A DNA stretch of 10,284 bases from Pseudomonadota bacterium. Lineage in GTDB: Bacteria; Pseudomonadota; Gammaproteobacteria; Burkholderiales; Rhodocyclaceae. Within the stretch, counting starts at the first letter, position 1. Each line of letters begins with the position of its first letter. The translations under genes and the position numbers were made by a program. Positions 1-6,816 of this stretch are shown piece by piece. The notes beneath the pieces were generated by a model, which saw only the letters and a list, made by a program, of their open reading frames with translations, was not told where the DNA came from and did not search any database. The stretch covers positions 3,085 to 13,368 of the forward strand of contig JAJZPJ010000011.1 in the NCBI GenBank assembly GCA_021811225.1, in the 5' to 3' direction.

Positions 1-8
1 GGGCAAAG

Positions 9-26
9 GGGCCGCGCGAGCGGCCC
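9..26 (+). terminator. GC-rich hairpin, possible terminator of the gene upstream of the window
   Basis: A perfect 7-bp stem (GGGCCGC pairing with GCGGCCC) closes a GCGA loop, which belongs to the stable GNRA tetraloop class. An A-rich stretch lies just before it. The bases after it (TCGTCCGTTTA) are only moderately T-rich, so this is not a textbook intrinsic terminator. Its place at the start of the window, ahead of the dnaB leader, fits the 3' end of an upstream gene. In many proteobacteria that gene is rplI, but it is outside the window and cannot be confirmed. Confidence 0.45.
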
Positions 27-59
27 TCGTCCGTTTACGCGTCAGCGTCTCGTGCCACG

Positions 60-103
60 GTTTGCCCACAATCCGCGCACAGCATTTCCACAGCATTTAC
101 ACA
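60..103 (+). promoter_or_regulatory. Four 11-bp-spaced CACA units upstream of dnaB (DnaA-box-like)
   Basis: CACA occurs at 67-70, 78-81, 89-92 and 100-103, with exactly 11 bp between copies. The last two units are near-identical tandem 11-mers (GCATTTCCACA and GCATTTACACA). Each matches the DnaA-box consensus TTWTNCACA at 8 of 9 positions; the first unit matches less well and the second poorly. A spacing of one helical turn would put a bound protein on one face of the DNA. The array sits 66 bp before the dnaB start, where a promoter or operator would be expected. A weak promoter reading (TTTCCA at 85-90 with TTATGC at 106-111) overlaps it, but its 15-bp spacer is short. Function is inferred only. 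Confidence 0.35.
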
Positions 104-169
104 ACTTATGCCCTCCCCATCCGGCGCCGCTGCCGGTAGACTGGGCGATCAATTCAAGGAGACCTCGAC

Positions 170-1582
170 ATGGCCCAGACCTTGCCGAACTCGCGCGGGT
201 TCGCCGCGAACCGCAGCGACGACCCGCAGATCGCCGCCCTCAAGCTGCCGCCGCACTCGGTCGAGGCCGAGCAGTCGCTGTTGGGCGGCCTGCTGCTGGA
301 CAACAGCGCCTGGGACCGGATCGCCGACATCGTCACCGAGTCCGACTTCTATCGCGACGATCACCGCCGCATCTTCCGCCACATCGCCCTGCTGATCGAG
401 CGGGCGCGGCCGGCCGACGTGGTCACGGTGTTCGAGTCGATCGAGAAGAGCAACGAGGTCGAGCAGGCCGGGGGGCTGGCCTATCTCGGCGAGATCGCCA
501 ACAACACCCCGTCCGCGGCCAACATCCGCCGCTACGCCGAGATCGTGCGCGAGCGCGCCGTGCTGCGCCGCCTGGTCACGGTCGGCGACGAGATCGCCGC
601 CAGCGCCTTGAATCCCGCCGGTCGCGACGCCAAGGTGCTGCTCGATCAGGCCGAGGCCAAGGTGTTCGAGATCGCCGAAGCCGGCGCCCGCAGCAGCCAG
701 GGTTTCGTCGCCATCCAGCCGCTCCTGGGCCAGGTGGTGGACCGCATCCAGGAGCTCTACGAGCAGGAGAATCCCTCGGACGTCACCGGCGTGCCGACCG
801 GCTTTGCCGATCTCGACAAGATGACCTCGGGCTTGCAGCCGGGCGACATGGTGGTCGTCGCCGGACGGCCCTCGATGGGCAAGACCGCCTTCGCGCTCAA
901 TATCGCCGAGCACGTCGGCGTCGATCTCGGCCTGCCGGTGGCGATCTTCAGCCTGGAAATGTCCGGGCCGCAGCTGGCGATGCGCTTTCTCTCCTCGGTC
1001 GGGCGCCTGGACGCGCACCGCATCCGCACCGGCCGCCTGAACGACGACGAGTGGGACAAGATGACCGTGGCGCTGGGCAAGCTGCACGGCGCGCCGATCC
1101 ACATCGACGAGACCGGCGCTCTGAACGTGACGGATCTGAGAGCTAGGGCCAGACGCCTGGCGCGCCAGTTCGGCGGCAAGCTCGGCCTGATCGTGATCGA
1201 CTACCTGCAGTTGATGACCTCGACCCGGGACAACGAGAACCGCGCCACCGAGATCTCCGAGATTTCGCGCTCGATCAAGGCGCTGGCCAAGGAATTGCAG
1301 GTGCCGGTGATCGCCCTGTCGCAGCTCTCGCGCAAGGTCGAGGAGCGGAACGACAAGCGGCCCTTGATGTCCGACCTGCGCGAGTCGGGCGCCATCGAGC
1401 AGGACGCCGACATCATCCTGATGATGTACCGGGAGGAATACTACAAGCCCGATACCCAGGAGAAGGGCACCGCCGAAGTGATCATCGGCAAGCACCGGAA
1501 CGGTCCGACCGGCACCGTCCGGCTCACCTTCCTCGGCGAATACACCCGCTTCCAGAGCTTCGCCCAGCCGGGCAGCTATTGA
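170..1582 (+). CDS. dnaB: Replicative DNA helicase DnaB
   Basis: This is the hexameric ATP-driven helicase that unwinds DNA at the replication fork and contacts primase through its N-terminal domain. The 470-aa length matches the usual full-length protein (about 470 aa). The N-terminal helical domain covers roughly residues 27-130 and contains the family signature PHSVEAEQSLLGG. A linker leads to the RecA-like motor domain from about residue 200. Walker A is GRPSMGKT (232-239), a catalytic glutamate lies in SLEMS (E263), Walker B is IVIDYLQL (D344), and the probable arginine finger is in KHRNGP (R443). The start is supported by AAGGAG at 156-161, 8 nt before the ATG. No intein interrupts the motor domain, although dnaB is a frequent intein host. 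The gene appears intact; the 156-nt gap after it suggests that the next gene may have its own signals. Confidence 0.97.
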   Translation: MAQTLPNSRGFAANRSDDPQIAALKLPPHSVEAEQSLLGGLLLDNSAWDRIADIVTESDFYRDDHRRIFRHIALLIERARPADVVTVFESIEKSNEVEQAGGLAYLGEIANNTPSAANIRRYAEIVRERAVLRRLVTVGDEIAASALNPAGRDAKVLLDQAEAKVFEIAEAGARSSQGFVAIQPLLGQVVDRIQELYEQENPSDVTGVPTGFADLDKMTSGLQPGDMVVVAGRPSMGKTAFALNIAEHVGVDLGLPVAIFSLEMSGPQLAMRFLSSVGRLDAHRIRTGRLNDDEWDKMTVALGKLHGAPIHIDETGALNVTDLRARARRLARQFGGKLGLIVIDYLQLMTSTRDNENRATEISEISRSIKALAKELQVPVIALSQLSRKVEERNDKRPLMSDLRESGAIEQDADIILMMYREEYYKPDTQEKGTAEVIIGKHRNGPTGTVRLTFLGEYTRFQSFAQPGSY

Positions 1583-1682
1583 AGCGCGACCGGAGTGCCA
1601 CGGTCTGACGGTTCGGGGCAGGGGGAAACTCCGGGCGGAACTTCTTGTGCGCAGGTGTCGTCTTAGCGTAGCCGTCTTCGGC

Positions 1683-1701
1683 TCAGGAAATGCCTTCCTG
1701 A
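1683..1701 (+). repeat. Inverted repeat between dnaB and the carboxypeptidase gene
   Basis: A perfect 7-bp inverted repeat (TCAGGAA / TTCCTGA, loop ATGCC) is followed by three T residues. Immediately upstream, AGCCG-TCTT-CGGCT (1670-1683) could form a second small hairpin that shares one base with it. The stem has only three G-C pairs and the T tract is short, so it may be a weak terminator of dnaB, a leader structure, or an operator palindrome for the downstream gene. The remaining part of the 1583-1738 gap shows no convincing -35/-10 pair. Confidence 0.35.
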
Positions 1702-1709
1702 TTTCACAA

Positions 1710-1727
1710 TCAATGGTGTCAATGGTG
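1710..1727 (+). repeat. Perfect tandem 9-bp repeat in the carboxypeptidase leader
   Basis: TCAATGGTG is present twice with no gap (1710-1718 and 1719-1727). The second copy runs directly into the ribosome binding site GAGGAG (1727-1732). Each copy contains ATG GTG, but these codons are out of frame with the real start at 1739, so the repeat does not extend the protein. It could be a replication-slippage duplication or could affect ribosome loading; neither can be decided from the sequence. Confidence 0.4.
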
Positions 1728-1738
1728 AGGAGTCGTTC

Positions 1739-2893
1739 ATGTCGTTATTTTCTCCGTCGCGGGTTCTGGGTGCGCTATTGCTTGCCGCGTCAGCCGTGGC
1801 GAATGTTCACGCCCAGGCTTATCCGGCCATACCCGATGCCCCCAACGTGGATGCCCGCAATTATGTATTGATCGACCAGGACTCCCACCAGATTCTGGCT
1901 GCGCGCAAGGCAGATGATCGGGTGCCGCCGGCGAGCCTGACGAAACTGATGACCACCTACCTGACTTTTCAGGCGCTGGCGCTCGGGCGCCTCAAGCTCG
2001 ACCAGCAGATTCCGGTCAGCGTGGAAGCCTGGAAGGCGGGCGGCTCGACCATGTTTCTCCAACCCAAGCTGCCGGTGACGGTGGATCAGCTGATCAGCGG
2101 CATGGTGGTGGTGTCCGGCAACGATGCGGCGGACGCCCTGGCCCAGGCGATTGCCGGCAACACCGACAGCTTCGTGCAGATGATGAACGCGACGGCGCGC
2201 CAGTTGGGTCTGAGCGAGAGCCACTTCGACAACGTCAACGGCTTGCCGACCACGACCAATCTGGTGAGCGCGCGGGATATCGGGGTGCTCGCCGAGGACA
2301 TCGTGCAGCGCTACCCGCAATATCTCCATTATTTCGGCGAGCACACCTTCACCTACAACCGCATCACCCAGCCGAACTGGAATCCCCTGTTGTTCAGCGA
2401 TTCAACGGTGACCGGAATGAAGACCGGCCACACCGACGAGGCGGGCTATTGCCTGGTGGCTACCGCGGTGCGCAAGGGGCGTCCGTTGATCGCCGTGGTG
2501 CTGGGCTCCTCCACCCGCAAAGCCAGCGCCCAGGCGGCCGAGGCGCTGCTCGATTACGGCTATCTCAATTTCGAGACGCATCTTGCCTATAAGGCCGGCC
2601 AGGTGGTCGATCGGCTGCGAAATAACTGGGCGAGTCCCGCCGAAATACCGGTGGGCCCCGCCGCGGATACCTGGGTCACCGTGCCGCTCGGCCGTTATGC
2701 GGCGCTCAAGCCGGGGCTGGACGTAGCCGCCAACATGCCGCTGCCGTTGAAGCGCGAGCAGACGATCGGTCAGCTGACGCTGAGCGACGGCAAGCAGGCG
2801 ACCGTCGATATTCCTCTGGTGGCTCTGGCGCCGGTGGCAAGGGCGGGCTGGCTCACGCATTGGTGGAACGAGCTCGTGGCGCTGACCATCTGA
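1739..2893 (+). CDS. dacA: D-alanyl-D-alanine carboxypeptidase, PBP5/6 family (DacA/DacC type)
   Basis: This is a low-molecular-mass penicillin-binding protein that removes the terminal D-Ala from peptidoglycan stem peptides in the periplasm, which limits cross-linking and helps set cell shape. An N-terminal signal peptide (hydrophobic core about residues 9-22, VHA|QA as likely cleavage near residue 25) directs export. The peptidase S11 motifs are all present: SLTK with the nucleophile S66 and K69, SGN at 126-128, and KTG at 228-230. A PBP5-type C-terminal beta-rich domain covers roughly 275-360. The last 20 or so residues, with Trp pairs (GWLTHWWNEL), look like the amphipathic helix that holds PBP5 proteins on the inner membrane. 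GAGGAG lies 6 nt before the ATG. At 384 aa it has normal length for the family. The sequence does not separate DacA from DacC, so the symbol is provisional. It converges with the PhoH-family gene. Confidence 0.93.
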   Translation: MSLFSPSRVLGALLLAASAVANVHAQAYPAIPDAPNVDARNYVLIDQDSHQILAARKADDRVPPASLTKLMTTYLTFQALALGRLKLDQQIPVSVEAWKAGGSTMFLQPKLPVTVDQLISGMVVVSGNDAADALAQAIAGNTDSFVQMMNATARQLGLSESHFDNVNGLPTTTNLVSARDIGVLAEDIVQRYPQYLHYFGEHTFTYNRITQPNWNPLLFSDSTVTGMKTGHTDEAGYCLVATAVRKGRPLIAVVLGSSTRKASAQAAEALLDYGYLNFETHLAYKAGQVVDRLRNNWASPAEIPVGPAADTWVTVPLGRYAALKPGLDVAANMPLPLKREQTIGQLTLSDGKQATVDIPLVALAPVARAGWLTHWWNELVALTI

Positions 2894-2895
2894 TT

Positions 2896-2913
2896 CCCTT
2901 TCCGGGGAGAGGG
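2896..2913. terminator. Weak hairpin between convergent genes
   Basis: CCCTTTC (2896-2902) can pair with GAGAGGG (2907-2913) around a CGGG loop, with one T-G wobble. It sits in the 32-nt space between the stop codons of two genes that face each other, where a shared terminator would be expected. There is no T tract on either side, so intrinsic termination is not well supported. Nothing else is visible in this gap. Confidence 0.25.
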
Positions 2914-2925
2914 GCGGTGGATAGG

Positions 2926-4332
2926 CTATAAAACCTCGCCGGCGTGGTCGGCCAGGCGCGAGCGTTCGCCGCGCTGCAAGGTGACGTGGCCGGAGTGGAG
3001 CCAGCCCTTGAAGCGGTCGACGACGTAGGTGAGGCCGGAGCTGCCCTCGGTCAGATAGGGCGTGTCGATCTGCGCGATGTTGCCCAGGCACACCACCTTG
3101 GTGCCGGGGCCGGCGCGGGTGATCAGGGTCTTCATCTGCTTGGGCGTCAGGTTCTGCGCCTCGTCGATGATCAGGAACTTGTTCAGGAAGGTGCGGCCGC
3201 GCATGAAGTTGAGCGACTTGATCTTGATCCTGCTGCGGATGAGATCCATCGTGGCGGCGCGGCCCCAATCGCCGACCCCGCCCTGCGCGTCTTCGGCGGG
3301 GCGATTCAAGACGTCGAGGTTGTCTTCCAGCGCGCCCATCCAGGGCGTCATCTTTTCCTCCTCGGTGCCGGGCAGGAAGCCGATGTCTTCGCCCACCGGG
3401 ATGGTCACGCGGGTGATGATGATCTCGGAATAGCGCTTGGCTTCCAGCACCTGGGTGAGGCTCGCGGCCAGCGTCAGCAGCGTCTTGCCGGTGCCGGCTT
3501 GGCCTAGCAGGGTGACGAAGTCGATCTCCGGGTTCATCAAGAGGTTCAGCGCGAAGTTCTGCTCGCGGTTTTTCGCGGTGATGCCCCAGACGGCATTCTT
3601 CTGATGACCGTAGTCGGTCAGGGTCTCCAGCACCGCGCTCTTGCCGCCGGCCTCGCGCACCCAGGCATGGAGCGGCTGCGCCCCTTCCTGCCAGACGAAT
3701 TCGTTGACCAGCAACTCGGCGCACAGCGGTCCCTGGATGCGGTACAGCGTACGCGTTTCCTGCTTCCACGACTGCAGATCCTTGCCGTGGGACTCCCAGA
3801 AGTCGGCGGGCAGTTCGCGCGCACCGGTGTACAGCAGATCGCTGTCCTCCAACACCTTGTCGTTGAAGTAGTCCTGCGCCTCCAGGCCCAGCGCGCGGGC
3901 CTTGATGCGCATGTTGATGTCCTTGGTCACCAGGATCACCGGGCGCTTGGCGAATTTCTCGGACAGGTGGATCGCCACCGCGATGATCTGGTTGTCGGCT
4001 TTGGCGGTGGGCAAGGATGCGGGGATGACGCCGTTGATCGCCTCGGTCTGCAGGAACAGGCGGCCGCTCGCCAATTGCCGCGAGGGCTCGGATAGCGCGA
4101 TGCCGCTCTGGATGTCCGCCCCGCCGGAGGACACCACCTCGTCTAACAGGCGGCTCGCCTGACGGGCGTTTCTCGCCACCTCGGACATGCCCTTCTTGTT
4201 GTTGTCGAGCTCTTCCAGGGTCATCATCGGCACGAAGATATCGTGCTCCTCGAAGCGGAACAGGCTGCTCGGATCGTGCATCAGCACGTTGGTGTCGAGG
4301 ACGAAGAGCTTGGTGGCGCGTTTGGATTTCAT
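2926..4332 (-). CDS. PhoH family protein: PIN domain fused to PhoH ATPase (PhoH2-type)
   Basis: This 468-aa protein joins an N-terminal PIN nuclease domain to a PhoH P-loop ATPase. The PIN part (about 7-150) keeps the acidic residues expected for metal-dependent RNA cleavage: D13 in LDTNVLM, E40 in TLEEL, D113 in KADNQ and D138 in TKDIN. The ATPase part (about 250-460) has Walker A GQAGTGKT (277-284) and Walker B LIIDEAQN (D390, E391). PIN-PhoH fusions studied in other bacteria act as RNA helicase/ribonucleases; the target here is unknown. The ATG follows the bcp stop codon by 18 nt with only a weak GGAAA upstream, so translation may depend on coupling. There is no room for a terminator or normal promoter in that gap, so it is probably the last gene of the Arn transcript. 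It is a cytoplasmic protein without signal or membrane segments. The name PhoH implies phosphate control, but no Pho box is visible nearby. Confidence 0.92.
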   Translation of the reverse strand: MKSKRATKLFVLDTNVLMHDPSSLFRFEEHDIFVPMMTLEELDNNKKGMSEVARNARQASRLLDEVVSSGGADIQSGIALSEPSRQLASGRLFLQTEAINGVIPASLPTAKADNQIIAVAIHLSEKFAKRPVILVTKDINMRIKARALGLEAQDYFNDKVLEDSDLLYTGARELPADFWESHGKDLQSWKQETRTLYRIQGPLCAELLVNEFVWQEGAQPLHAWVREAGGKSAVLETLTDYGHQKNAVWGITAKNREQNFALNLLMNPEIDFVTLLGQAGTGKTLLTLAASLTQVLEAKRYSEIIITRVTIPVGEDIGFLPGTEEEKMTPWMGALEDNLDVLNRPAEDAQGGVGDWGRAATMDLIRSRIKIKSLNFMRGRTFLNKFLIIDEAQNLTPKQMKTLITRAGPGTKVVCLGNIAQIDTPYLTEGSSGLTYVVDRFKGWLHSGHVTLQRGERSRLADHAGEVL

Positions 4333-4350
4333 CGGGTTTCCGGAGGGGGA

Positions 4351-4806
4351 TTAAAGCGATTCCACGGCGGCGAGCACTTCCGCGGCGTGGCCGTCGGCGC
4401 GCACCGCGCGCCACTCGCGGCGCAGCACGCCGGCGGCGTCGATCAGGAAGGTGCTGCGCTCTATCCCGCGCACCTCCTTGCCGTACAGCTTCTTCATCTT
4501 GACGACGCCGAACAGGGTGCAGGCGATCTCGTCGGCATCGACCAGGAGTTCGAAGGGCAGTTCGAGCTTGGCCTTGAAGCTCTGGTGCGACTTCAGGCCG
4601 TCGCGCGAGACGCCGAAGACGTCGCAGCCCAGCTTTTGAAACTGCTCGTGGAGATCGCGGAACTGGCCGGCTTCGGTGGTGCAGCCGGGCGTGCTGTCCT
4701 TGGGATAGAAATAGATCACCAGCGGCCTGCCCCGCTGGTCGGAGAGCCGGAAGGTCCCGCCGCCGGTGGCGGGCAGGGAGAAGTCCGGGACGGTTCGTTC
4801 GAGCAT
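4351..4806 (-). CDS. bcp: Thiol peroxidase / peroxiredoxin, Bcp (PrxQ) subfamily
   Basis: This 151-aa peroxiredoxin reduces hydrogen peroxide and organic hydroperoxides in the cytoplasm, normally using thioredoxin. The thioredoxin-like fold is clear: VPDFSLPATGGGTFRLSD at the start, then the active-site block YPKDSTPGCTTEA with peroxidatic C42. In the E. coli type, a resolving Cys lies five residues later; here that position is Gly47. The other cysteines, C61 and C96, are not at the usual PrxQ resolving positions that I can place, so this may be a one-Cys form or use an unusual partner Cys. The start is strongly supported: GAGGAGG overlaps the arnD stop codon (TGAGGAGGACACCATG), 10 nt downstream of that gene. 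This tight link implies that it is transcribed with the Ara4N genes and the PIN-PhoH gene after it. Confidence 0.95.
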   Translation of the reverse strand: MLERTVPDFSLPATGGGTFRLSDQRGRPLVIYFYPKDSTPGCTTEAGQFRDLHEQFQKLGCDVFGVSRDGLKSHQSFKAKLELPFELLVDADEIACTLFGVVKMKKLYGKEVRGIERSTFLIDAAGVLRREWRAVRADGHAAEVLAAVESL

Positions 4807-4816
4807 GGTGTCCTCC

Positions 4817-5755
4817 TCAGATGGCCGCGCTATCTTCGCTATGGCGGGGAGCGAGGAATTCCTCGCCCTGGATCATCAGGGTGCCGGCGCGGCCGGAAAC
4901 CTCGCCGCGGATCAGTTCGTGCCGGGGCAGTTCGGCCAGCGTCAGGCCGGAGAAGATGTCCCGGGTGGGGCACAGCGTATAGCCCTGCTCGCGCCAGCCT
5001 TCGAGCAGGCGCTCCAGCACCGGCAAGAGCTTCATGCCCTCCAGTTCGGCGTGCAGCGTGTACACCTGGTCTTGCCGCGGCAGCGCTTCGGTGAGTCTGA
5101 GCAGGCAGTGATCGACGTTCTCGGCGGCGACGCCGTCTCGGCCGATCAGTTCGTCCAGCGTCGGCAGCGTGGTCGGCAATTGCGGGCAGAGGATCAGCTC
5201 GCCATTGACCACCGGCACGAAGGGGCGGCTGCCGCGGCAGTCAGAGGCGTAGTCGAGCCCCAGACGCTGGGTCAGGCGCAACGCGTGGGGGTTCATCTGC
5301 CAGCCGGCGGCGCCCTGAGTCTTGGCCGCTGTGCCGAAGATCTCGGCAAAACGCGCCGCGGCGCGCCCCATCTGATCCTCGGTCCAGGCGGCACCGGCGC
5401 GCTCGACGCCGTCTTGCCACTTGATGTGATCCCAGCAGTGGATGCCGACCTCGTGACCGGCGTCGCGGACGCTGCGCAGGATGTCGGCGCAGGATAGCCC
5501 GATGTCGGGGCCGGGCAGCAGCGTACCGTAGAGCAGCGTCCTGAGGCCGTAGTGGGACAGCACCGAGGTGCGCGACACCTTCTTCATGAATCCGCGCCGG
5601 AACACGCGGCGGATGGCGCGGCCGGTGTGATCGGGGCCGAGCGAGAACAGGAAGGTGGCGGAGATATCGAAACGACGCAGCAATTCCAGCAGACGCGGCA
5701 CCCCCTCGAGGGTGCCGCGGTAGGTGTCGACGTCGATCTTCAGTGCGAGCTTCAA
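4817..5755 (-). CDS. arnD: Undecaprenyl phosphate-Ara4FN deformylase ArnD
   Basis: ArnD removes the formyl group from 4-deoxy-4-formamido-L-arabinose carried on undecaprenyl phosphate, giving the free amino sugar used on lipid A. The sequence follows the NodB/polysaccharide deacetylase pattern of this family: KIDVDTYRG at the N-terminus (D8, D10), HCWDHIKWQ (H106, H110) for metal binding, the GAAGW block at 148-152, SDCRG at 171-175, and YTLHAELEG with H235. With the proposed start it is 312 aa, slightly longer than the roughly 296-aa enterobacterial protein. No ATG or GTG lies near the expected N-terminus. The TTG at 5755 gives MKLALKIDVD, which lines up with known ArnD starts and lies 8 nt after the dehydrogenase stop codon. 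A CTG at 5761 is an alternative. No good Shine-Dalgarno is visible, so coupling to the upstream gene is likely. The frame stays open far upstream, but that part is antisense-like noise across arnA. Confidence 0.9.
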   Translation of the reverse strand: MKLALKIDVDTYRGTLEGVPRLLELLRRFDISATFLFSLGPDHTGRAIRRVFRRGFMKKVSRTSVLSHYGLRTLLYGTLLPGPDIGLSCADILRSVRDAGHEVGIHCWDHIKWQDGVERAGAAWTEDQMGRAAARFAEIFGTAAKTQGAAGWQMNPHALRLTQRLGLDYASDCRGSRPFVPVVNGELILCPQLPTTLPTLDELIGRDGVAAENVDHCLLRLTEALPRQDQVYTLHAELEGMKLLPVLERLLEGWREQGYTLCPTRDIFSGLTLAELPRHELIRGEVSGRAGTLMIQGEEFLAPRHSEDSAAI

Positions 5756-5763
5756 AACCAGGA

Positions 5764-6807
5764 CTAATCGACGAGACTGCGCGCGCCGGCGACGTCGCCG
5801 CGGTAGGCGTCGAGGATGTGCCGCAGCGCCTCGGCCATGCCCACCTTCGGCGCCCAGTCGAAGTCGGCCATGGTGTTGGTGATCTTGGGCACGCGGTTTT
5901 GCACGTCCTGGTAGCCTTGGCCGTAGTAGGCGCCGGAGGTGGTCTCGATCATCTCGACCTTCTCGGCGCTGTCGCGGTATTCGGGATATTCCTTGGCCAT
6001 CGCCAGCATCATCGTTGCCAGCTCGCGCACCGAATAGTTGTTGCCCGGATTGCCGATGTTGTAGATCTTGCCGCTGGCGATGCCGTCCTTGTTCTCGATG
6101 ATCTTCATCAGCGCAGCGATGCCGTCCGAGACGTAGGTGAAGGCGCGTTTCTGGGCGCCGCCATCGACCAGCTTGATCGGTTCGCCGCGCACGATGTGGC
6201 CCAGGAACTGGGTGATGACGCGCGAGCTGCCCTCCTTGGGGGTGTGGATCGAGTCGAGGCCCTCGCCGATCCAGTTGAACGGCCGGAACAGCGTGTAGTC
6301 GAGCCCCTCCTGCTGGCCGTAGGCGGCGATGACGCGGTCCATCAGCTGCTTGGAGCAGGCGTAGATCCAGCGCGGTTTGTTGATCGGGCCGTAGATCAGG
6401 TTGGAGTTCTCGGGATCGAACTCGGCGTCGGCGCACATGCCATAGACTTCGGAAGTCGAGGGGAAGATCACCCGCTTGCCGTACTTCACCGCGTGCCGGA
6501 TGATCGGCAGGTTGGCCTCGAAGTCGAGCTCGAATACCCTGAGCGGCTCCTTGACGTAGGTCGCCGGCGTGGCGATGGCCACCAGCGGCAGCACCGTGTC
6601 GCACTTCCTGACGTGGTACTCGATCCATTCCCGGTTGATGGTGATGTCGCCCTCGAAGAAATGGAAGCGCGGATGGTCGATCAGGTCGGCGACGCGCTCC
6701 GACTGCATGTCCATGCCATGGACCTCCCAGTCGGTGGTTTCGATGATGCGCTGCGAGAGGTGGTGGCCGATGAAGCCGTTGACGCCGAGGATGAGGACTT
6801 TTTTCAT
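5764..6807 (-). CDS. arnA: UDP-glucuronate dehydrogenase/decarboxylase (ArnA C-terminal domain as a separate protein)
   Basis: This 347-aa short-chain dehydrogenase/reductase corresponds to the second half of E. coli ArnA. That half oxidises UDP-glucuronate at C4 with NAD+ and decarboxylates it to UDP-4-keto-pentose, the first committed step to Ara4N. The NAD-binding Rossmann motif GVNGFIG is at 8-14. The active-site set is present: T118, S119 and E120 in PSTSEVYG, and the YxxxK pair Y149/K153 in WIYACSK. R305 in YQDVQNR corresponds to the arginine implicated in decarboxylation in ArnA. The strings RPFNWIG and GIASGKIYNIGNP also follow the ArnA pattern. The ATG lies 9 nt after the stop of the formyltransferase gene, and the purine content upstream is weak, which suggests coupled translation. 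A different decarboxylase (UDP-xylose synthase type) is unlikely given the Arn neighbours and the close ArnA-like wording. Confidence 0.94.
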   Translation of the reverse strand: MKKVLILGVNGFIGHHLSQRIIETTDWEVHGMDMQSERVADLIDHPRFHFFEGDITINREWIEYHVRKCDTVLPLVAIATPATYVKEPLRVFELDFEANLPIIRHAVKYGKRVIFPSTSEVYGMCADAEFDPENSNLIYGPINKPRWIYACSKQLMDRVIAAYGQQEGLDYTLFRPFNWIGEGLDSIHTPKEGSSRVITQFLGHIVRGEPIKLVDGGAQKRAFTYVSDGIAALMKIIENKDGIASGKIYNIGNPGNNYSVRELATMMLAMAKEYPEYRDSAEKVEMIETTSGAYYGQGYQDVQNRVPKITNTMADFDWAPKVGMAEALRHILDAYRGDVAGARSLVD

Positions 6808-6816
6808 GATGAGTGC

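Noticed and set aside
52..1146. Plus-strand 364-codon frame overlapping dnaB
   Set aside because: It is an alternate-frame shadow of dnaB, Arg/Gly/Ala-rich and without motifs.
149..1495. Minus-strand 448-codon frame opposite dnaB
   Set aside because: It is an antisense shadow of an unambiguous dnaB with its own ribosome site; no family resemblance.
170..1582. Possible intein in dnaB
   Set aside because: Walker A, Walker B and the surrounding motor domain are continuous and the length is standard, so no insertion is present.
2894..2925. Strong bidirectional terminator between the convergent genes
   Set aside because: Only a 7-bp stem with a wobble and no T tracts was found, so it is listed as weak rather than claimed as a finding.
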